This document shows, piece by piece, positions 29,087 to 41,603 of a stretch of DNA of 57,924 nt. The stretch is from Sphingobium sp. (GTDB lineage Bacteria; Pseudomonadota; Alphaproteobacteria; Sphingomonadales; Sphingomonadaceae). The notes below the pieces were generated by a model. It was not told the DNA's origin and did not search any database. It saw nothing but the letters and a program-made list of their open reading frames with translations. Every line of letters begins with the position of its first letter. Within the stretch, counting starts at the first letter, position 1. Location: contig JALCRK010000021.1 in the NCBI GenBank assembly GCA_022652485.1, positions 1 to 57,924 on the forward strand, read 5' to 3'. Made by a program: the position numbers and the translations under genes.

Positions 29087-32000
29087 TCGCCCATCTCATC
29101 CGCTGGTCGGTCAGGAACCGCTTCTTCGTCCTGATCGCGATGCTGGCATTGGTCGGCGCCGGGTTGTGGGCGGTGCGCTCGACCCCGATCGATGCGCTGC
29201 CCGACCTGTCCGACGTGCAGGTCGTGATCCGCACCTCCTATCCGGGGCAAGCGCCGCAGATCGTCGAGAACCAGGTCACCTATCCGCTGACCACCACCAT
29301 GCTGTCTGTGCCCGGCGCCAAGACGGTGCGCGGCTATTCCTTCTTCGGCGACAGCTTCGTCTATGTGATCTTCGAGGACGGGACCGATCTCTATTGGGCA
29401 CGCAGCCGCGTGCTCGAATATTTGAATCAGGTGCAGGGGCGCTTGCCGCCGAGCGCTCGCAGCGCGCTCGGCCCTGACGCCACCGGGGTCGGCTGGGTCT
29501 ATGAATATGCGCTAGTCGACCGGAGCGGCCGGCATGACCTGTCGCAGCTCCGTGGGCTTCAGGACTGGTTCCTGCGCTACGAATTGAAGACCGTGACCGG
29601 CGTCGCCGAGGTCGCAAGCATCGGTGGCATGGTCAAGCAATACCAGGTGCTGCTCGATCCGGTGAAGCTCGCCGCTTACGGGATCACCCACCAACAGGCG
29701 GTCCAGGCGATCCAACAGGCCAATCAGGAAGCGGGCGGCTCGGTGCTCGAAATGGCCGAGGCCGAATATATGGTCCGCGCCTCGGGCTATCTGAAGACGC
29801 TCGACGACTTCCGGGTGATTCCACTGAAGACGGCGGCCGGTGGCGTACCCGTGCGTCTCGGCGACGTCGCAACCATCCAGATCGGCCCCGAGATGCGGCG
29901 CGGCATCGCGGAACTGAACGGAGAGGGCGAAGTCGCCGGCGGCGTGGTGATCCTTCGCTCGGGCAAGAACGCGCGTGAGACGATCGCGGCGGTCAAGGAC
30001 AAGCTCGCCGATCTCAAGAAAAGCCTGCCGCCCGGCGTCGAGGTGGTGACGGTCTATGACCGTTCGCAGCTCATCGATCGCGCCGTCGAGAATCTCACCC
30101 ACAAGCTGATCGAGGAGTTCATCGTCGTCGCGATCGTCTGCGGGCTGTTCCTCTGGCATGTCCGCTCAGCGCTGGTCGCGATCCTGACCCTGCCATTGGG
30201 CGTGCTGGCGGCGTTCGTCGTCATGCGATTCCAAGGAGTGAACGCCAATATCATGTCGCTCGGCGGTATCGCCATCGCCATCGGCGCGATGGTCGATGCG
30301 GCCGTGGTGATGATCGAGAATGCCCACAAGAAGATCGAGCGCTGGGAGCAGGAGCATCCTGGCAAGCATCTCGAGGGCGAGATGCGCTGGACCGTCGTCA
30401 CCGAGGCGGCGGCCGAGGTCGGGCCCGCCTTGTTCTTCAGCCTGCTGATCATCACGCTGTCGTTCATTCCCGTGTTCACGCTGGAGGCGCAGGAAGGCCG
30501 GCTGTTCGCGCCACTCGCCTTCACCAAGACCTATGCGATGGCGTCGGCGGCGATCCTGTCGGTGACCCTGGTGCCGATCCTGATGGGATGGCTGATCCGC
30601 GGTCGCATCCCCGCCGAGCAGGCCAATCCGGTCAACCGCTGGCTGACCGATCTTTATCGGCCAGCGATCGACTGGACGATGCGAAAACCCAAGGCGGTGC
30701 TGGTGATCGCTGCGCTGGTCTTCGCGACGACCGCCTGGCCACTCACCCGGCTTGGCGGCGAATTCATGCCCAATCTCGACGAGGGCGACCTGCTCTACAT
30801 GCCCTCGGCCTTGCCGGGCCTCTCTGCGGCCAAGGCCTCGCAACTGCTCCAGCAGACCGACCGGCTGATCAAGACGGTGCCCGAGGTCGAGAGCGTGTTC
30901 GGCAAGGCCGGTCGCGCCGAGACCGCGACTGATCCGGCGCCGCTGGAGATGTTCGAGACGACGATCCAGTTCAAGCCCCGCGACCAATGGCGTCCCGGAA
31001 TGACGCCGGAGAAACTGGTCGACGAACTCGACCGCACGGTGAAGCTGCCCGGCCTCGCCAATGTCTGGGTGCCGCCGATCCGCAACCGCATCGACATGCT
31101 CGCGACCGGCATCAAGAGCCCGATCGGGGTCAAGGTATCGGGCGCCGATCTCGCCCAGCTCGATCGCATCGCGCATGATGTCGAGACGGTCGCCAAGACC
31201 GTGCCGGGCGTTTCCTCCGCCCTCGCCGAACGGCTGACCGGCGGGCGCTATGTCGATGTCGATATCGACCGGGCCGCCGCCGCACGGTTCGGGCTCAACA
31301 TCACCGATGTGCAGGCGATCGTCTCGGGCGCGATCGGCGGCGAGACGATCGGCGAGACAGTCGAGGGGCTGGCCCGCTATCCGATCAGCGTGCGCTATCC
31401 GCGCGAGCTGCGCGACAGCCTCGAAGGGCTGCGGACATTGCCGGTCCTCACCCCGTCGGGCCAGCAGATCACGCTCGGCACCGTGGCCGATGTATCGATT
31501 GCCGAAGGCCCGCCGATGCTCAAGACCGAGAATGCGCGGCCCTCGACCTGGGTCTATGTCGACGTGCGCGGACGCGACCTCGCCTCGGTGGTCGGCGACC
31601 TCCAGCGTGCAGTCGCGAAACAGGTCAGGCTCTCGCCTGGCGTCAGCATCGCTTACTCCGGCCAGTTCGAATATCTCCAGCGGGCGGTCGAGAAGCTCAA
31701 GCTGGTCGTGCCCGCGACTCTGCTCATCATCTTCGTTCTGCTCTACATGATCTTTCGGCGCTTCGACGAAGCGGCGCTGATCATGGGCACGCTGCCGTTT
31801 GCGCTCACTGGGGGCATCTGGCTCCTCTATCTGCTTGGCTATCATCAGTCGGTGGCGACCGGGGTCGGCTTCATCGCGCTGGCCGGCGTCTCCGCCGAGT
31901 TCGGTGTGGTGATGCTAATCTATCTCAAGCACGCTTATGAGGATCGCGGTCCAGCCCCGGATGCGGCTCAGGTCGAAACGGCGGTGCGCGAAGGCGCGCT

Positions 32001-32220
32001 ACTGCGAGTCCGGCCCAAGGCGATGACGGTGGCGGTGATCCTCGCCGGCCTGCTGCCGATCCTGCTCGGATCGGGCGCGGGTTCAGAGGTGATGAGCCGC
32101 ATCGCCGCACCGATGATCGGCGGCATGCTCACCGCGCCGCTGCTCTCCATGTTCGTCCTACCCGCCGCTTATCTGCTGCTGCGCCGGCCGAAGACCAAGC
32201 CGATACCTCAACCCGTTTAA
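29083..32220 (+). CDS. cusA: CusA heavy-metal efflux RND pump (Cu/Ag)
   Basis: A 1,045-residue HME-RND permease with 12 membrane helices. Met573 ([10 protein letters not shown]), Met623 (APLEMFETT) and Met672 (NRIDMLATG) match the Cu(I)/Ag(I)-binding triad of E. coli CusA in residue number as well as context. The TM4 element [15 protein letters not shown] is of the monovalent-cation (HME4) type. It starts at a GTG overlapping cusB by 4 bases. It takes metal from the periplasm or the CusB/CusF chaperone domains and passes it to CusC. Confidence 0.96.
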   Translation: MIAHLIRWSVRNRFFVLIAMLALVGAGLWAVRSTPIDALPDLSDVQVVIRTSYPGQAPQIVENQVTYPLTTTMLSVPGAKTVRGYSFFGDSFVYVIFEDGTDLYWARSRVLEYLNQVQGRLPPSARSALGPDATGVGWVYEYALVDRSGRHDLSQLRGLQDWFLRYELKTVTGVAEVASIGGMVKQYQVLLDPVKLAAYGITHQQAVQAIQQANQEAGGSVLEMAEAEYMVRASGYLKTLDDFRVIPLKTAAGGVPVRLGDVATIQIGPEMRRGIAELNGEGEVAGGVVILRSGKNARETIAAVKDKLADLKKSLPPGVEVVTVYDRSQLIDRAVENLTHKLIEEFIVVAIVCGLFLWHVRSALVAILTLPLGVLAAFVVMRFQGVNANIMSLGGIAIAIGAMVDAAVVMIENAHKKIERWEQEHPGKHLEGEMRWTVVTEAAAEVGPALFFSLLIITLSFIPVFTLEAQEGRLFAPLAFTKTYAMASAAILSVTLVPILMGWLIRGRIPAEQANPVNRWLTDLYRPAIDWTMRKPKAVLVIAALVFATTAWPLTRLGGEFMPNLDEGDLLYMPSALPGLSAAKASQLLQQTDRLIKTVPEVESVFGKAGRAETATDPAPLEMFETTIQFKPRDQWRPGMTPEKLVDELDRTVKLPGLANVWVPPIRNRIDMLATGIKSPIGVKVSGADLAQLDRIAHDVETVAKTVPGVSSALAERLTGGRYVDVDIDRAAAARFGLNITDVQAIVSGAIGGETIGETVEGLARYPISVRYPRELRDSLEGLRTLPVLTPSGQQITLGTVADVSIAEGPPMLKTENARPSTWVYVDVRGRDLASVVGDLQRAVAKQVRLSPGVSIAYSGQFEYLQRAVEKLKLVVPATLLIIFVLLYMIFRRFDEAALIMGTLPFALTGGIWLLYLLGYHQSVATGVGFIALAGVSAEFGVVMLIYLKHAYEDRGPAPDAAQVETAVREGALLRVRPKAMTVAVILAGLLPILLGSGAGSEVMSRIAAPMIGGMLTAPLLSMFVLPAAYLLLRRPKTKPIPQPV

Positions 32221-32237
32221 CCTGCAAGGAGAAGACC

Positions 32238-32627
32238 ATGAACTATGCACGACTGACCATTGCCCTCGGCCTCGCCGCCCTGACTGCCGCCTGCGGCAAG
32301 AAGGCGGAGACGCCAATCGCGACCGAGACCAACCAGACGGCGCCCGCCGCAGCCATGAGCGGCGACATGGGCAATATGGCGATGGCGCCGGCGGCCCCTG
32401 CGCAGATCATGGCCAAGGGCCATGGCACGGTCACTGCCATCGACAAGGCCGCAGGCACGATCACGCTCGATCATGGCCCGATCCCCGAAGCCAAGTGGCC
32501 GGCGATGACGATGGCGTTCAAGGCGGCCCCGGCGATCACCGATGCGGCCAAGGTCGGTGACAAGGTCGATTTTGATCTCACGCTGACCGGCAATACCGGC
32601 GAGGTGACGGCCATCAGCAAGAAGTAG
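32238..32627 (+). CDS. cusF: CusF periplasmic copper/silver chaperone
   Basis: A 129-residue protein with a lipoprotein-like signal (LAALTAACGKK) and a Met-rich linker (AMSGDMGNMAMAPA), then the CusF OB-fold. The Cu(I) site is seen in LDHGPIPEAKWPAMTMAF (His, Trp, Met, Met). An AAGGAG site precedes the ATG, 17 bases after cusA. It delivers Cu(I) to the CusB/CusA pump. Confidence 0.93.
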   Translation: MNYARLTIALGLAALTAACGKKAETPIATETNQTAPAAAMSGDMGNMAMAPAAPAQIMAKGHGTVTAIDKAAGTITLDHGPIPEAKWPAMTMAFKAAPAITDAAKVGDKVDFDLTLTGNTGEVTAISKK

Positions 32628-32740
32628 CCCACGAGCCATTGTCGCGAAGACATCCAACGGCCGCAGTCGGCGCAAATCTTCTGTGCTCATACTGCGGTCG
32701 GTGGTCTGGGCTCCGATCGCCGGTTTTCGGAAATTGGGCT

Positions 32741-32771
32741 TGACCCTCTAGCTGCTAGAGGGTGCAAACCG
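32741..32771 (+). promoter_or_regulatory. PbrR/CadR-type (MerR family) operator-promoter
   Basis: -35 TTGACC at 32741-32746, 19-base spacer, then CAAACC at the -10 position (weak). The spacer region has a perfect dyad: ACCCTCTAG and CTAGAGGGT around CTG (32744-32764). This closely resembles the operator of lead-responsive pbr genes. It points at the truncated FTR1/PbrT-like gene. No matching regulator is adjacent. Confidence 0.78.
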
Positions 32772-32799
32772 CGAACCATTCTTAACAAGAGACTCGTCG

Positions 32800-33072
32800 A
32801 TGCGCTCCGGCCACCTTGCTGCCTCCACCGCTGTTGTCGCTCATCGGCCGTTCTCGATGCGATGGCTCATCCTGATCCTCGCGGCGCTAACGCTGTCGCT
32901 GCCCGCACGCGCGTCGGCCAGCGACGCCGAAGTGCAAACGACCTGGCGCCTGCTCGACTATATCGCGGTCGACTATTCAGGGGCGGTTTCAGACGGCAGG
33001 GTGACCAGCGCTGCCGAATATGCCGAAATGACCGAATTTGCCGGGCAGGTCGAAGCCAGGATCCGGGTGTGA
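32800..33072 (+). pseudogene. 5' fragment of an FTR1/PbrT-type permease gene
   Basis: A 90-codon frame with a signal peptide (LILILAALTLSLPARASA) followed by TTWRLLDYIAVDYSGAVSDG and ITSAAEYAEMTEFA-like sequence, the start of the periplasmic domain that precedes FTR1-type iron/lead permeases. The frame stops soon after (EARIRV), so the whole membrane domain is missing. The PbrR-type operator directly upstream supports an original lead-responsive pbrT gene. Confidence 0.65.
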
Positions 33073-33086
33073 GTTGATATCCAAAA

Positions 33087-33161
33087 ATGCCCGCGCCGGG
33101 CGTGTTGCTGGCGATCCTGTCGGCCATATTGTTCGGCGCGAGCACGCTTTGGCCAAGCTAA
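33087..33161 (+). pseudogene. 5' fragment of an EamA/DMT-type transporter gene
   Basis: A 24-codon frame, MPAPGVLLAILSAILFGAST, has the first helix typical of EamA transporters, then runs into a stop. One base shift restores LAKL, which usually follows this helix, so the gene is frameshifted and truncated. It lies 14 bases after the permease fragment and touches the oppositely oriented MAPEG gene. Confidence 0.45.
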
Positions 33162-33727
33162 ACGGCGCCGCGGGTCAGGTCGGCGCAGATGTCGATTAAG
33201 ATCCAGGCGAACGCGGCGAGGGTGGGCAGTGCCGTCATCGCCATTCCGAAGGCTCTGCCGGTCGCTCCAAGCGGGTAACCGCGCAGAAACGTGATCCTTC
33301 CCGCCGCGAACAGGACCACGGCACCCATAATGAAGCCGAGCGGAGCGTCGCCGTCGACAGTGGCGAGCGCGAGGAAGGCGACGCTCGTCATCGTAGCCTG
33401 CTCGAGCGTGTTCTGAAGGAACGCGAGCGGCACCTTCAGCCGTTCGCTTGGCGGGGCGAAGGCCGAACCCGGATTGTCCGGTGCTGAGTAACGCCGGATG
33501 GTCGACACCATGCCGACACCGACGGCAACCCACAGCATCACGAGGAGGCTTGCGCGGGCGGCGAAGGCAAGCCGCGGGGCGGTCTCACGTGGCAGCTCTA
33601 TCTGTTCGGGCAGCCACAAGGTGGCCACGCCCAGGACCACTGCGCACAGCAGGAAAGCCGCCGCCGCCCGTCTACGGATGCCCGACCGTTCTGCGGCCAT
33701 GTCCACGGACTTTGCATGCTCCGCCAT
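33158..33727 (-). CDS. MAPEG family membrane protein
   Basis: About 189 residues with four membrane helices. The stretch PLAFLQNTLEQATMTSVAFLAL contains the NTLEQ motif, and GRITFLRGYPLGATGRAFGMA is typical of MAPEG proteins. The start at 33727 is chosen because GGAG lies 9 bases upstream; the frame is open another 31 codons. Last gene of the leftward series, 171 bases after nadE, so it may have its own promoter. Function in metal stress is unknown. Confidence 0.8.
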   Translation of the reverse strand: MAEHAKSVDMAAERSGIRRRAAAAFLLCAVVLGVATLWLPEQIELPRETAPRLAFAARASLLVMLWVAVGVGMVSTIRRYSAPDNPGSAFAPPSERLKVPLAFLQNTLEQATMTSVAFLALATVDGDAPLGFIMGAVVLFAAGRITFLRGYPLGATGRAFGMAMTALPTLAAFAWILIDICADLTRGAV

Positions 33728-33898
33728 CGTTGTTCGCTCCAGCTTGCTGCCGATCACTCCTCGCCACCTCGTGGGGGGGCTTCGTTGGGGCCGCCCCGAA
33801 ACGACGCCTCTGTCGCTCACGCCCGGCTGCCTATTCGGCGTTCTCGGAATGGCGCTGTCGCGGTGCTTCTCAATCTGCGGGACGGTCGGGCGCGGACG

Positions 33899-36054
<2,156 letters not shown>

Positions 36055-36058
<4 letters not shown>

Positions 36059-36540
36059 TTGTCTCCACGGTGGGTGGATCGTGGCTCCGACTTCCTGTCG
36101 GACGGATCGCTAGCGATGAGCACGATCACGACGCCTACGGTGATGAACGCATCGGCCAGGTTAAACGTCGGCCAGTGCAATCCGCCCCAGTGGAGGTCGA
36201 CGAAGTCCCGAACGCCTCCGAATCTCAGCCTGTCTGCGATGTTCCCGATGCCACCGCCGAGGATCATGCCCAGAGCTGCGCGGCAGAGAGGACTTGCCGC
36301 CCGAACGATCATGACAAGTACGACTGCCACAACGGCCGCGGCGACTGCTATCAGCAGGATCGGGTCGCCCCCCGTGGCGAGCCCGAATGCAACGCCAGTG
36401 TTCCTGCCGGACGTGACATTAAGGAAGGGAGCGACTTGTATCTCGCCGTGGTTAGCGACGACCTGGAAAGCCGCCGACTTCGTTACCTGGTCGACGGTCA
36501 AGGCGAGCCCTGCGCCCAGCCACGCGGCGGCGCTCCTCAT
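36055..36540 (-). CDS. lspA: Signal peptidase II (lipoprotein signal peptidase)
   Basis: A 161-residue, four-helix membrane aspartic protease that cleaves lipoprotein signals. The conserved blocks are all there: [38 protein letters not shown] (catalytic Asp) and [11 protein letters not shown] (catalytic Asp). Accessory lspA copies occur in lead/cadmium clusters (PbrC). It overlaps nadE by 4 bases and starts 117 bases after the exchanger gene. Confidence 0.93.
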
Positions 36541-36657
36541 CGACCTGTCCTCCAGGGGTGGCGCATCCCTGGGCCTTGATGTCGGGTCGTCTGGATCGCA
36601 GTGACGGGATGATTACACAACGAACTCACGCTGCTTGCGGACGCGCCGGGTGGTGGT

Positions 36658-37935
36658 TCAACCACGTTGACCGTCTCGGCGCCCGGTTCTGCTGAACAGC
36701 GCAGCAAGAGCTTGGAGGTTCGTCAGGAACAAGATAGCCGCGAGTACCAGGTAGCCCCATGCTAGCCATGTCAGTGTGTTGACGATGCGAGGTTCGTCGC
36801 TCTGCCAAATCACCGCCAGGGTCACCTGGACTATGAAAAGGATAGCCAAAGCAGCCGCACCTGCCAGACTTAAACGAAAACGAAGTAGCAAGCCGATCCC
36901 GAATAGCGATTGCGCGGCGGTAAGGAAAAACTCCTCGTGCTGGCGTGCGTCGAGCGGGAGGCTCGTGAGGTGCCCCGCGCCCAAGCCGACGGCCAGCGGC
37001 AACATGCCGACAAGCAGGGTCCATTGGTTGATTTTGTCGGACATCATCGTCGCTAGCCCGGTCTCGGAGCGGCCCGACAGCACGAACAGCGCGGCTACAA
37101 CGACGGCGGGCGCTTCGCTCGCGAGCGGCGCAAGCCACTGGATCAGCAAGAACTCGTCGAACCCCAAAAGGCGACCCGAGTCGATCATCGATTCGGCGAA
37201 AGGCTCGGCGGATACAAGAATGATCGCGGCTGCGACGATCGTCAGCGTTCCCATCGCCAACCACTGGCGAAGAGGTGAAAGCAGCATGAGCGCGGCGGCC
37301 GGGCCGGGCTCTTCGTCGTCATCGTCATCGGCGTCCGCACCAGTCTCCTTCCGGCTGGCGCGCCACATATACAGGCCGAACAGCGCGACCAGCACGACGG
37401 TGTCGATCGGTGAAATCCGGCCTTTTGCGACGATGACGAAGGCGTAGATGCTTGGAAGCAGCAGGAAGAGAATCTCGGTCCGGTTCGCGGGCAGCAGCGA
37501 AATCGCGCGCTCCCGCGTGCGCCGCCAATGAAGCAGCACGAGCAACGGCCATGCGAGGCCCACGAGCAGCCGGTTCGCACCGGTCATGTTCGCTGCGGCA
37601 TAATGGACGTAATTCGATCCAGGATTCGCACCCGCCGAATAGGCGTAATAAAAGTCGACGGCATATTCGGGCAGCACGGTGATCAGCGCGACGATCGCTA
37701 CGATCAGCCCTGCCGAAATGCGTTTCTCGGCCGCCTCAGCGCCCCATGACAGGAGGAAGCCCGCTGCCAGAATGGCCGCGCCAAAAACGAACGTGTCGAG
37801 TAGCGGGTTCGGGCGCCAGCCCTCGATCCGCAAGATCACGGCGGGAATCATCACCACCCCGACCAGCGCGAGCAACAGCGCAAAGCGGCGCAACGACGGC
37901 CGCGGAGGGGAAGCGGAAAGAGTGTCAGTCACCAC
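36658..37935 (-). CDS. Sodium/calcium exchanger-type membrane antiporter
   Basis: A 425-residue protein with about ten helices in two halves. Each half holds a CaCA-like alpha repeat: ITVLPEYAVDFYYAYSAG in the first (about 85-105) and APLASEAPAVVVAALFVLSG in the second (about 265-290), both with acidic residues in helices. A central cytoplasmic loop is Asp/Glu-rich (DADDDDDEEPGP). It is likely to exchange a divalent cation for Na+ or H+; in this neighbourhood a heavy metal is possible. It lies 27 bases after the DUF190 gene. Confidence 0.82.
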   Translation of the reverse strand: MVTDTLSASPPRPSLRRFALLLALVGVVMIPAVILRIEGWRPNPLLDTFVFGAAILAAGFLLSWGAEAAEKRISAGLIVAIVALITVLPEYAVDFYYAYSAGANPGSNYVHYAAANMTGANRLLVGLAWPLLVLLHWRRTRERAISLLPANRTEILFLLLPSIYAFVIVAKGRISPIDTVVLVALFGLYMWRASRKETGADADDDDDEEPGPAAALMLLSPLRQWLAMGTLTIVAAAIILVSAEPFAESMIDSGRLLGFDEFLLIQWLAPLASEAPAVVVAALFVLSGRSETGLATMMSDKINQWTLLVGMLPLAVGLGAGHLTSLPLDARQHEEFFLTAAQSLFGIGLLLRFRLSLAGAAALAILFIVQVTLAVIWQSDEPRIVNTLTWLAWGYLVLAAILFLTNLQALAALFSRTGRRDGQRG

Positions 37936-37962
37936 GAACGATCCTCATTCCGGCCCCGAACT

Positions 37963-38304
37963 TCACTCTGGCTGTGTCGCGCTGGCCGAAAGCTCCGCTC
38001 CGAGAACTTCCACTGCTTCGAGCGTCATCAAGCCTATCCCCGGCACATCGGACAGGTCCGACACGAAAGTCCGCAATCGGGCATCGGTATCGACGATCTC
38101 GATCACCACGGCTCGATCGCTTTCGAGAACGTGGCGGCGATGAAGATGCGCCGATCGGCCGAACCCGATCAGCGCCTCAAGCACGGTGACGCCGGCAAGT
38201 CTGGCGTCACGCGCTTTTGATGCGACCACCTCGAACACCTTTCGGTCGCCATAGTAAGCGGCCTCGTCGGTGTAGATGCGGAGCAGCTTGGTTTGCTCGC
38301 TCAT
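37963..38304 (-). CDS. DUF190 PII-like protein
   Basis: A 113-residue protein of the DUF190 family, which has a PII-like fold (LLRIYTDEAAYYGDRKVFE, GVTVLEALIGFG, VVIEIVDTDARL). Such proteins often accompany transporters and may sense nucleotides. The ATG at 38304 is preferred over that at 38322, which overlaps the czcA stop, because a near-perfect Shine-Dalgarno lies just upstream. It sits between czcA and the exchanger gene and could modulate either. Confidence 0.85.
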   Translation of the reverse strand: MSEQTKLLRIYTDEAAYYGDRKVFEVVASKARDARLAGVTVLEALIGFGRSAHLHRRHVLESDRAVVIEIVDTDARLRTFVSDLSDVPGIGLMTLEAVEVLGAELSASATQPE

Positions 38305-38316
38305 GATCACCTCCTC
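38305..38316 (-). promoter_or_regulatory. Very strong ribosome binding site of the DUF190 gene
   Basis: On the minus strand GAGGAGGTGATC ends directly before the ATG at 38304, matching nearly the whole anti-Shine-Dalgarno of 16S rRNA. It decides the start and suggests strong translation independent of czcA. Confidence 0.75.
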
Positions 38317-38318
38317 TG

Positions 38319-41300
38319 TCATGTCAAAGCCGGCACGGGAGTCGGATGCGCGCCCCCGCCGCTACTCGGCTCGGGATCGTGCCGCTCGGGATCGCGGGGC
38401 TTGCCCGCCCGCTCGCCCCAGCCGAGCACTACTCGAGCAATGGCGGGGAGTACGAGGAGCGTGAGGATGGTAGCCGCGACCAGGCCGCCGATAACGGTTG
38501 TCGCCAAGGGCTTCTGGACCTCGGCGCCGGTGCCGTGCGCGAGCGCCATCGGCACGAAGCCGATCGCCGGCACGAAGCCGGTCATCACCACGGCGCGCAT
38601 CTTTTCGGCCATGCCGTCGCGGATCGCCTGAGCGAGTGGCAGCCCAGCCTCGATCCGTTCGCGTATCGCCGTCATCACCACGAGGCCGTTGAGTACGGCG
38701 ACGCCAGCAAGACAGATGAAGCCGACAGCAGCCGATACCGAGAACGCAATGCCGGTTAGCGCCAAGGTGAACACGCCACCCGCCAGCCCCAAGGGCACTG
38801 CGAGGAACACCGCGGTAGCGCGTCCGAAACTGCCGAGCGCCATGTAGAGCAGGCCAAAGATCAACGCAAAGCAGAGCGGCACAACGATCGAGAGGCGCTT
38901 GGACGCATCTTGCAGGCTTTGGAACTGCCCGCCCCATTCGAGGTAATAGCCGGCCGGAAGTTTGACTTGCGCGATTTTCGCCTGCGCTTCGGTAACGAAC
39001 GATCCGGCGTCACGTCCCAACAAGTTTACTTGAATGGCGAGACGGCGTTTGCCGTTCTCACGCCTGATCTCATTCAAGCCTTCGGTAACGCGGATCTGTG
39101 CAACTTGGGCGAGCGGAATTTGCTGGCGTGGTTGGCCCACCTTCTCGGGTAGCAGTACCGGCAGCGCCTGGATGTCATCAAGGCTGGCACGTGTGGTTTC
39201 CGGAACGCGCACCGTGATGTCGAACCGCCGGTCGCCCTCATAGAGCAAGCCGGCTTCCCGACCTCCCAGCGCTGCAGAGACCGTATCGGCTACCTCGCGC
39301 ACCGTGAGGCCGTAGCGTGCGATAGCGGCGCGGTCGAGCTTCACATCCAGCGCCGGCGCACCGCCAACCTGGTCAGCCTTTACGCTGCCCGCGCCCGGAA
39401 CTGATTGCAGCACGCGAACCATTTCGTTGGCGGTTTGCGCCATCTTATCGAGGTCGTCGCCATAAAGCTTGATCGCGACGTCGCCGCGGACGCCGGCGAT
39501 CAACTCGTTGAATCTCAGCTGTATTGGCTGGCTCATCTCATAGATCTGGCCGAGCTGACCCCGTGATGCTTTTTCAATGCGCTCGATTACCTCTGCCTTT
39601 GTCTCGACGCCTGCCGGCCACTGATCTTGGGGCTTCAGGATGACGTAAGCGTCCGACATATTCTGCGGCATCGGATCGGTCGCGACTTCGGCGGTGCCGG
39701 TTTTGGAAAACATCAGCTCCACTTCCGGCAACTTCATAATGGCTGCTTCGACCCCACGCTGCATCGCAAGCGATTGTTCGAGGTTGACCGAGGGCACGCG
39801 TGTCGAGGCGAGGGCGATATTCTTCTCGTCGAGCTGCGGGATGAACTCGCTACCCAACAGTCCGAAGGCTGGCACTGCGGCGAGGAAGAAGATCAGTCCG
39901 CCGGCAATGAAAGGCCAGGGCCGCGCAATCGCCTTGTCGAGCAGCGGCAGATAGCGTTCCTTGCCCTTGCGGATCAGCCACACCTCCTTCTCGGCGACCC
40001 GGCCGCGAATAAGCAAGGCCACCATCGCCGGCACGAAGGTCAGCGCCAGGATGAACGCTGCGACGAGCGCAAGCATGATCGTGATCGCCATAGGCGAGAA
40101 CGTCTTGCCCTCGACGCCGGTGAACATGAGCAACGGCGCGAACGCGAGCAGGATAATGGCCTGGCCGAACACGGTTGGCTTTATCATTTCCTGGGAGGCC
40201 CGCATGGTCTCCTCAAGCCGCTCGCGAAGGGTGAGCAGCCGCCCCTCATGCTCCTGCCGATGCGCGAGACGTGCCAGGCAGTTTTCGATGATGATGACCG
40301 CGCCGTCGACGATCAGGCCGAAGTCGAGCGCACCCAGGCTCATCAGGTTGCCGGGCACGTGGAAAGCGTTCATCCCCATCGCCATCATCAGGAACGAGAA
40401 GGGGATGACGAGCACCGCGATCAGCGCCGCGCGCCAGTTGCCGAGCAACAGGAATAGCGCAACCGCTACCAGAATCGCGCCCTCGGTCAGATTGCGCTGC
40501 ACGGTCGCGACCGTCGCATTGACCAGCTTCGAGCGGTCGAGCACGACCTTTACCTGAACGCCAGGTGGCAACGTCTTCGCTACCTCGTTGAGCTTTGCTG
40601 AGACATCCTGCGCGACAATGCGACTGTTCTGGCCGATCAACATCAATGCCGTGCCGATCACGGCTTCCTTGCCGTTCACACTTCCCGCACCGGTACGAAG
40701 ATCTCCACCGCTCTCGACATTGGCAATCTGGCCAACGGTGATGGCAACACCGCCGCGTGTCGCGGCGACGGCGTTTTTGATCTCATCCACCGAGCGCACG
40801 CGCGCATCGAGCCTTACAAGATACCCTTCGCCGCCGCGGTTGTAGTAATTCGCGCCCACCGCGAGGTTGGCGTTTTCCAATGCCTCGCCCAATTCGCTAT
40901 ACGAGATGCCGTAGGTCGATAGCTTCACCGGATCTGGTTCGACTACGAACGTCTTGGCATAGCCGCCGATCGAGTCGACGCCCGCCACGCCCGGTACGGC
41001 GCGGAGCTGCGGGCGGACGATCCAGTCCTGAACGGTGCGAAGGAACCCGGCCTGTTCGACCGCATTCGCCAGCCGATCGCCTTCGGGCGTCAGATAGCTC
41101 CCATCCGATTGCCAGCCTGGCTGGCCGTTCACGATTTTCGCGCCTTTGCCTTCAGGATTGGCGTATTCGACCGTGTACATCACGACTTCGCCGAGACCGG
41201 TCGTAACGGGGCCGATCTGCGGCTGTACGCCGTCGGGCAACGTATCGCGCGCCTGGGTAAGGCGTTCGCCTACCTGCTGGCGCGCGAAATAGAGATCGGT

Positions 41301-41600
41301 GCCTTCCGAGAATATTGCGGATACCTGGCTAAAGCCATTGCGGGAAATCGAACGGGTCGTCTCCAGTCCAGGGATGCCAGCCAGCGCGGTTTCGATCGGA
41401 TAGGTGACGAGCTTTTCCATCTCGACCGGCGAGAGGCGCCGATCGACGGTGTTGATCTGCACCTGTTTGTTGGTGATGTCGGGCACGGCGTCGATCGGCA
41501 GCTTGGTGAGCTGCCACAGGCCAAGACTGGCAATCGCCAGGAAGATGAACAGGACCGCCCAGCGCGCACGGACGGCCAGCGCGATAAGGTTGGCGATCAT
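38319..41600 (-). CDS. czcA: CzcA-type heavy-metal efflux RND pump (Co/Zn/Cd)
   Basis: A 1,093-residue HME-RND permease. TM4 carries Asp426, Asp432 and Glu439 (LDFGLIVDGAVIIIEN), with the same spacing as the proton/metal-relay residues D402, D408 and E415 of Cupriavidus CzcA; DFGxxVDG marks the divalent-cation group. The second half has RVPSVNLEQSLAMQRGVE and FSKTGTAEVATDPMP. It starts 3 bases after czcB. With CzcB and CzcC it would carry Cd, Zn or Co out of the periplasm. Confidence 0.94.
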   Translation of the reverse strand: MIANLIALAVRARWAVLFIFLAIASLGLWQLTKLPIDAVPDITNKQVQINTVDRRLSPVEMEKLVTYPIETALAGIPGLETTRSISRNGFSQVSAIFSEGTDLYFARQQVGERLTQARDTLPDGVQPQIGPVTTGLGEVVMYTVEYANPEGKGAKIVNGQPGWQSDGSYLTPEGDRLANAVEQAGFLRTVQDWIVRPQLRAVPGVAGVDSIGGYAKTFVVEPDPVKLSTYGISYSELGEALENANLAVGANYYNRGGEGYLVRLDARVRSVDEIKNAVAATRGGVAITVGQIANVESGGDLRTGAGSVNGKEAVIGTALMLIGQNSRIVAQDVSAKLNEVAKTLPPGVQVKVVLDRSKLVNATVATVQRNLTEGAILVAVALFLLLGNWRAALIAVLVIPFSFLMMAMGMNAFHVPGNLMSLGALDFGLIVDGAVIIIENCLARLAHRQEHEGRLLTLRERLEETMRASQEMIKPTVFGQAIILLAFAPLLMFTGVEGKTFSPMAITIMLALVAAFILALTFVPAMVALLIRGRVAEKEVWLIRKGKERYLPLLDKAIARPWPFIAGGLIFFLAAVPAFGLLGSEFIPQLDEKNIALASTRVPSVNLEQSLAMQRGVEAAIMKLPEVELMFSKTGTAEVATDPMPQNMSDAYVILKPQDQWPAGVETKAEVIERIEKASRGQLGQIYEMSQPIQLRFNELIAGVRGDVAIKLYGDDLDKMAQTANEMVRVLQSVPGAGSVKADQVGGAPALDVKLDRAAIARYGLTVREVADTVSAALGGREAGLLYEGDRRFDITVRVPETTRASLDDIQALPVLLPEKVGQPRQQIPLAQVAQIRVTEGLNEIRRENGKRRLAIQVNLLGRDAGSFVTEAQAKIAQVKLPAGYYLEWGGQFQSLQDASKRLSIVVPLCFALIFGLLYMALGSFGRATAVFLAVPLGLAGGVFTLALTGIAFSVSAAVGFICLAGVAVLNGLVVMTAIRERIEAGLPLAQAIRDGMAEKMRAVVMTGFVPAIGFVPMALAHGTGAEVQKPLATTVIGGLVAATILTLLVLPAIARVVLGWGERAGKPRDPERHDPEPSSGGGAHPTPVPALT

Positions 41601-41603
41601 CTG

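Noticed and set aside
30166..31845. 559-codon open frame opposite cusA
   Set aside because: Antisense shadow with no domain; cusA on the + strand is complete with conserved residues.
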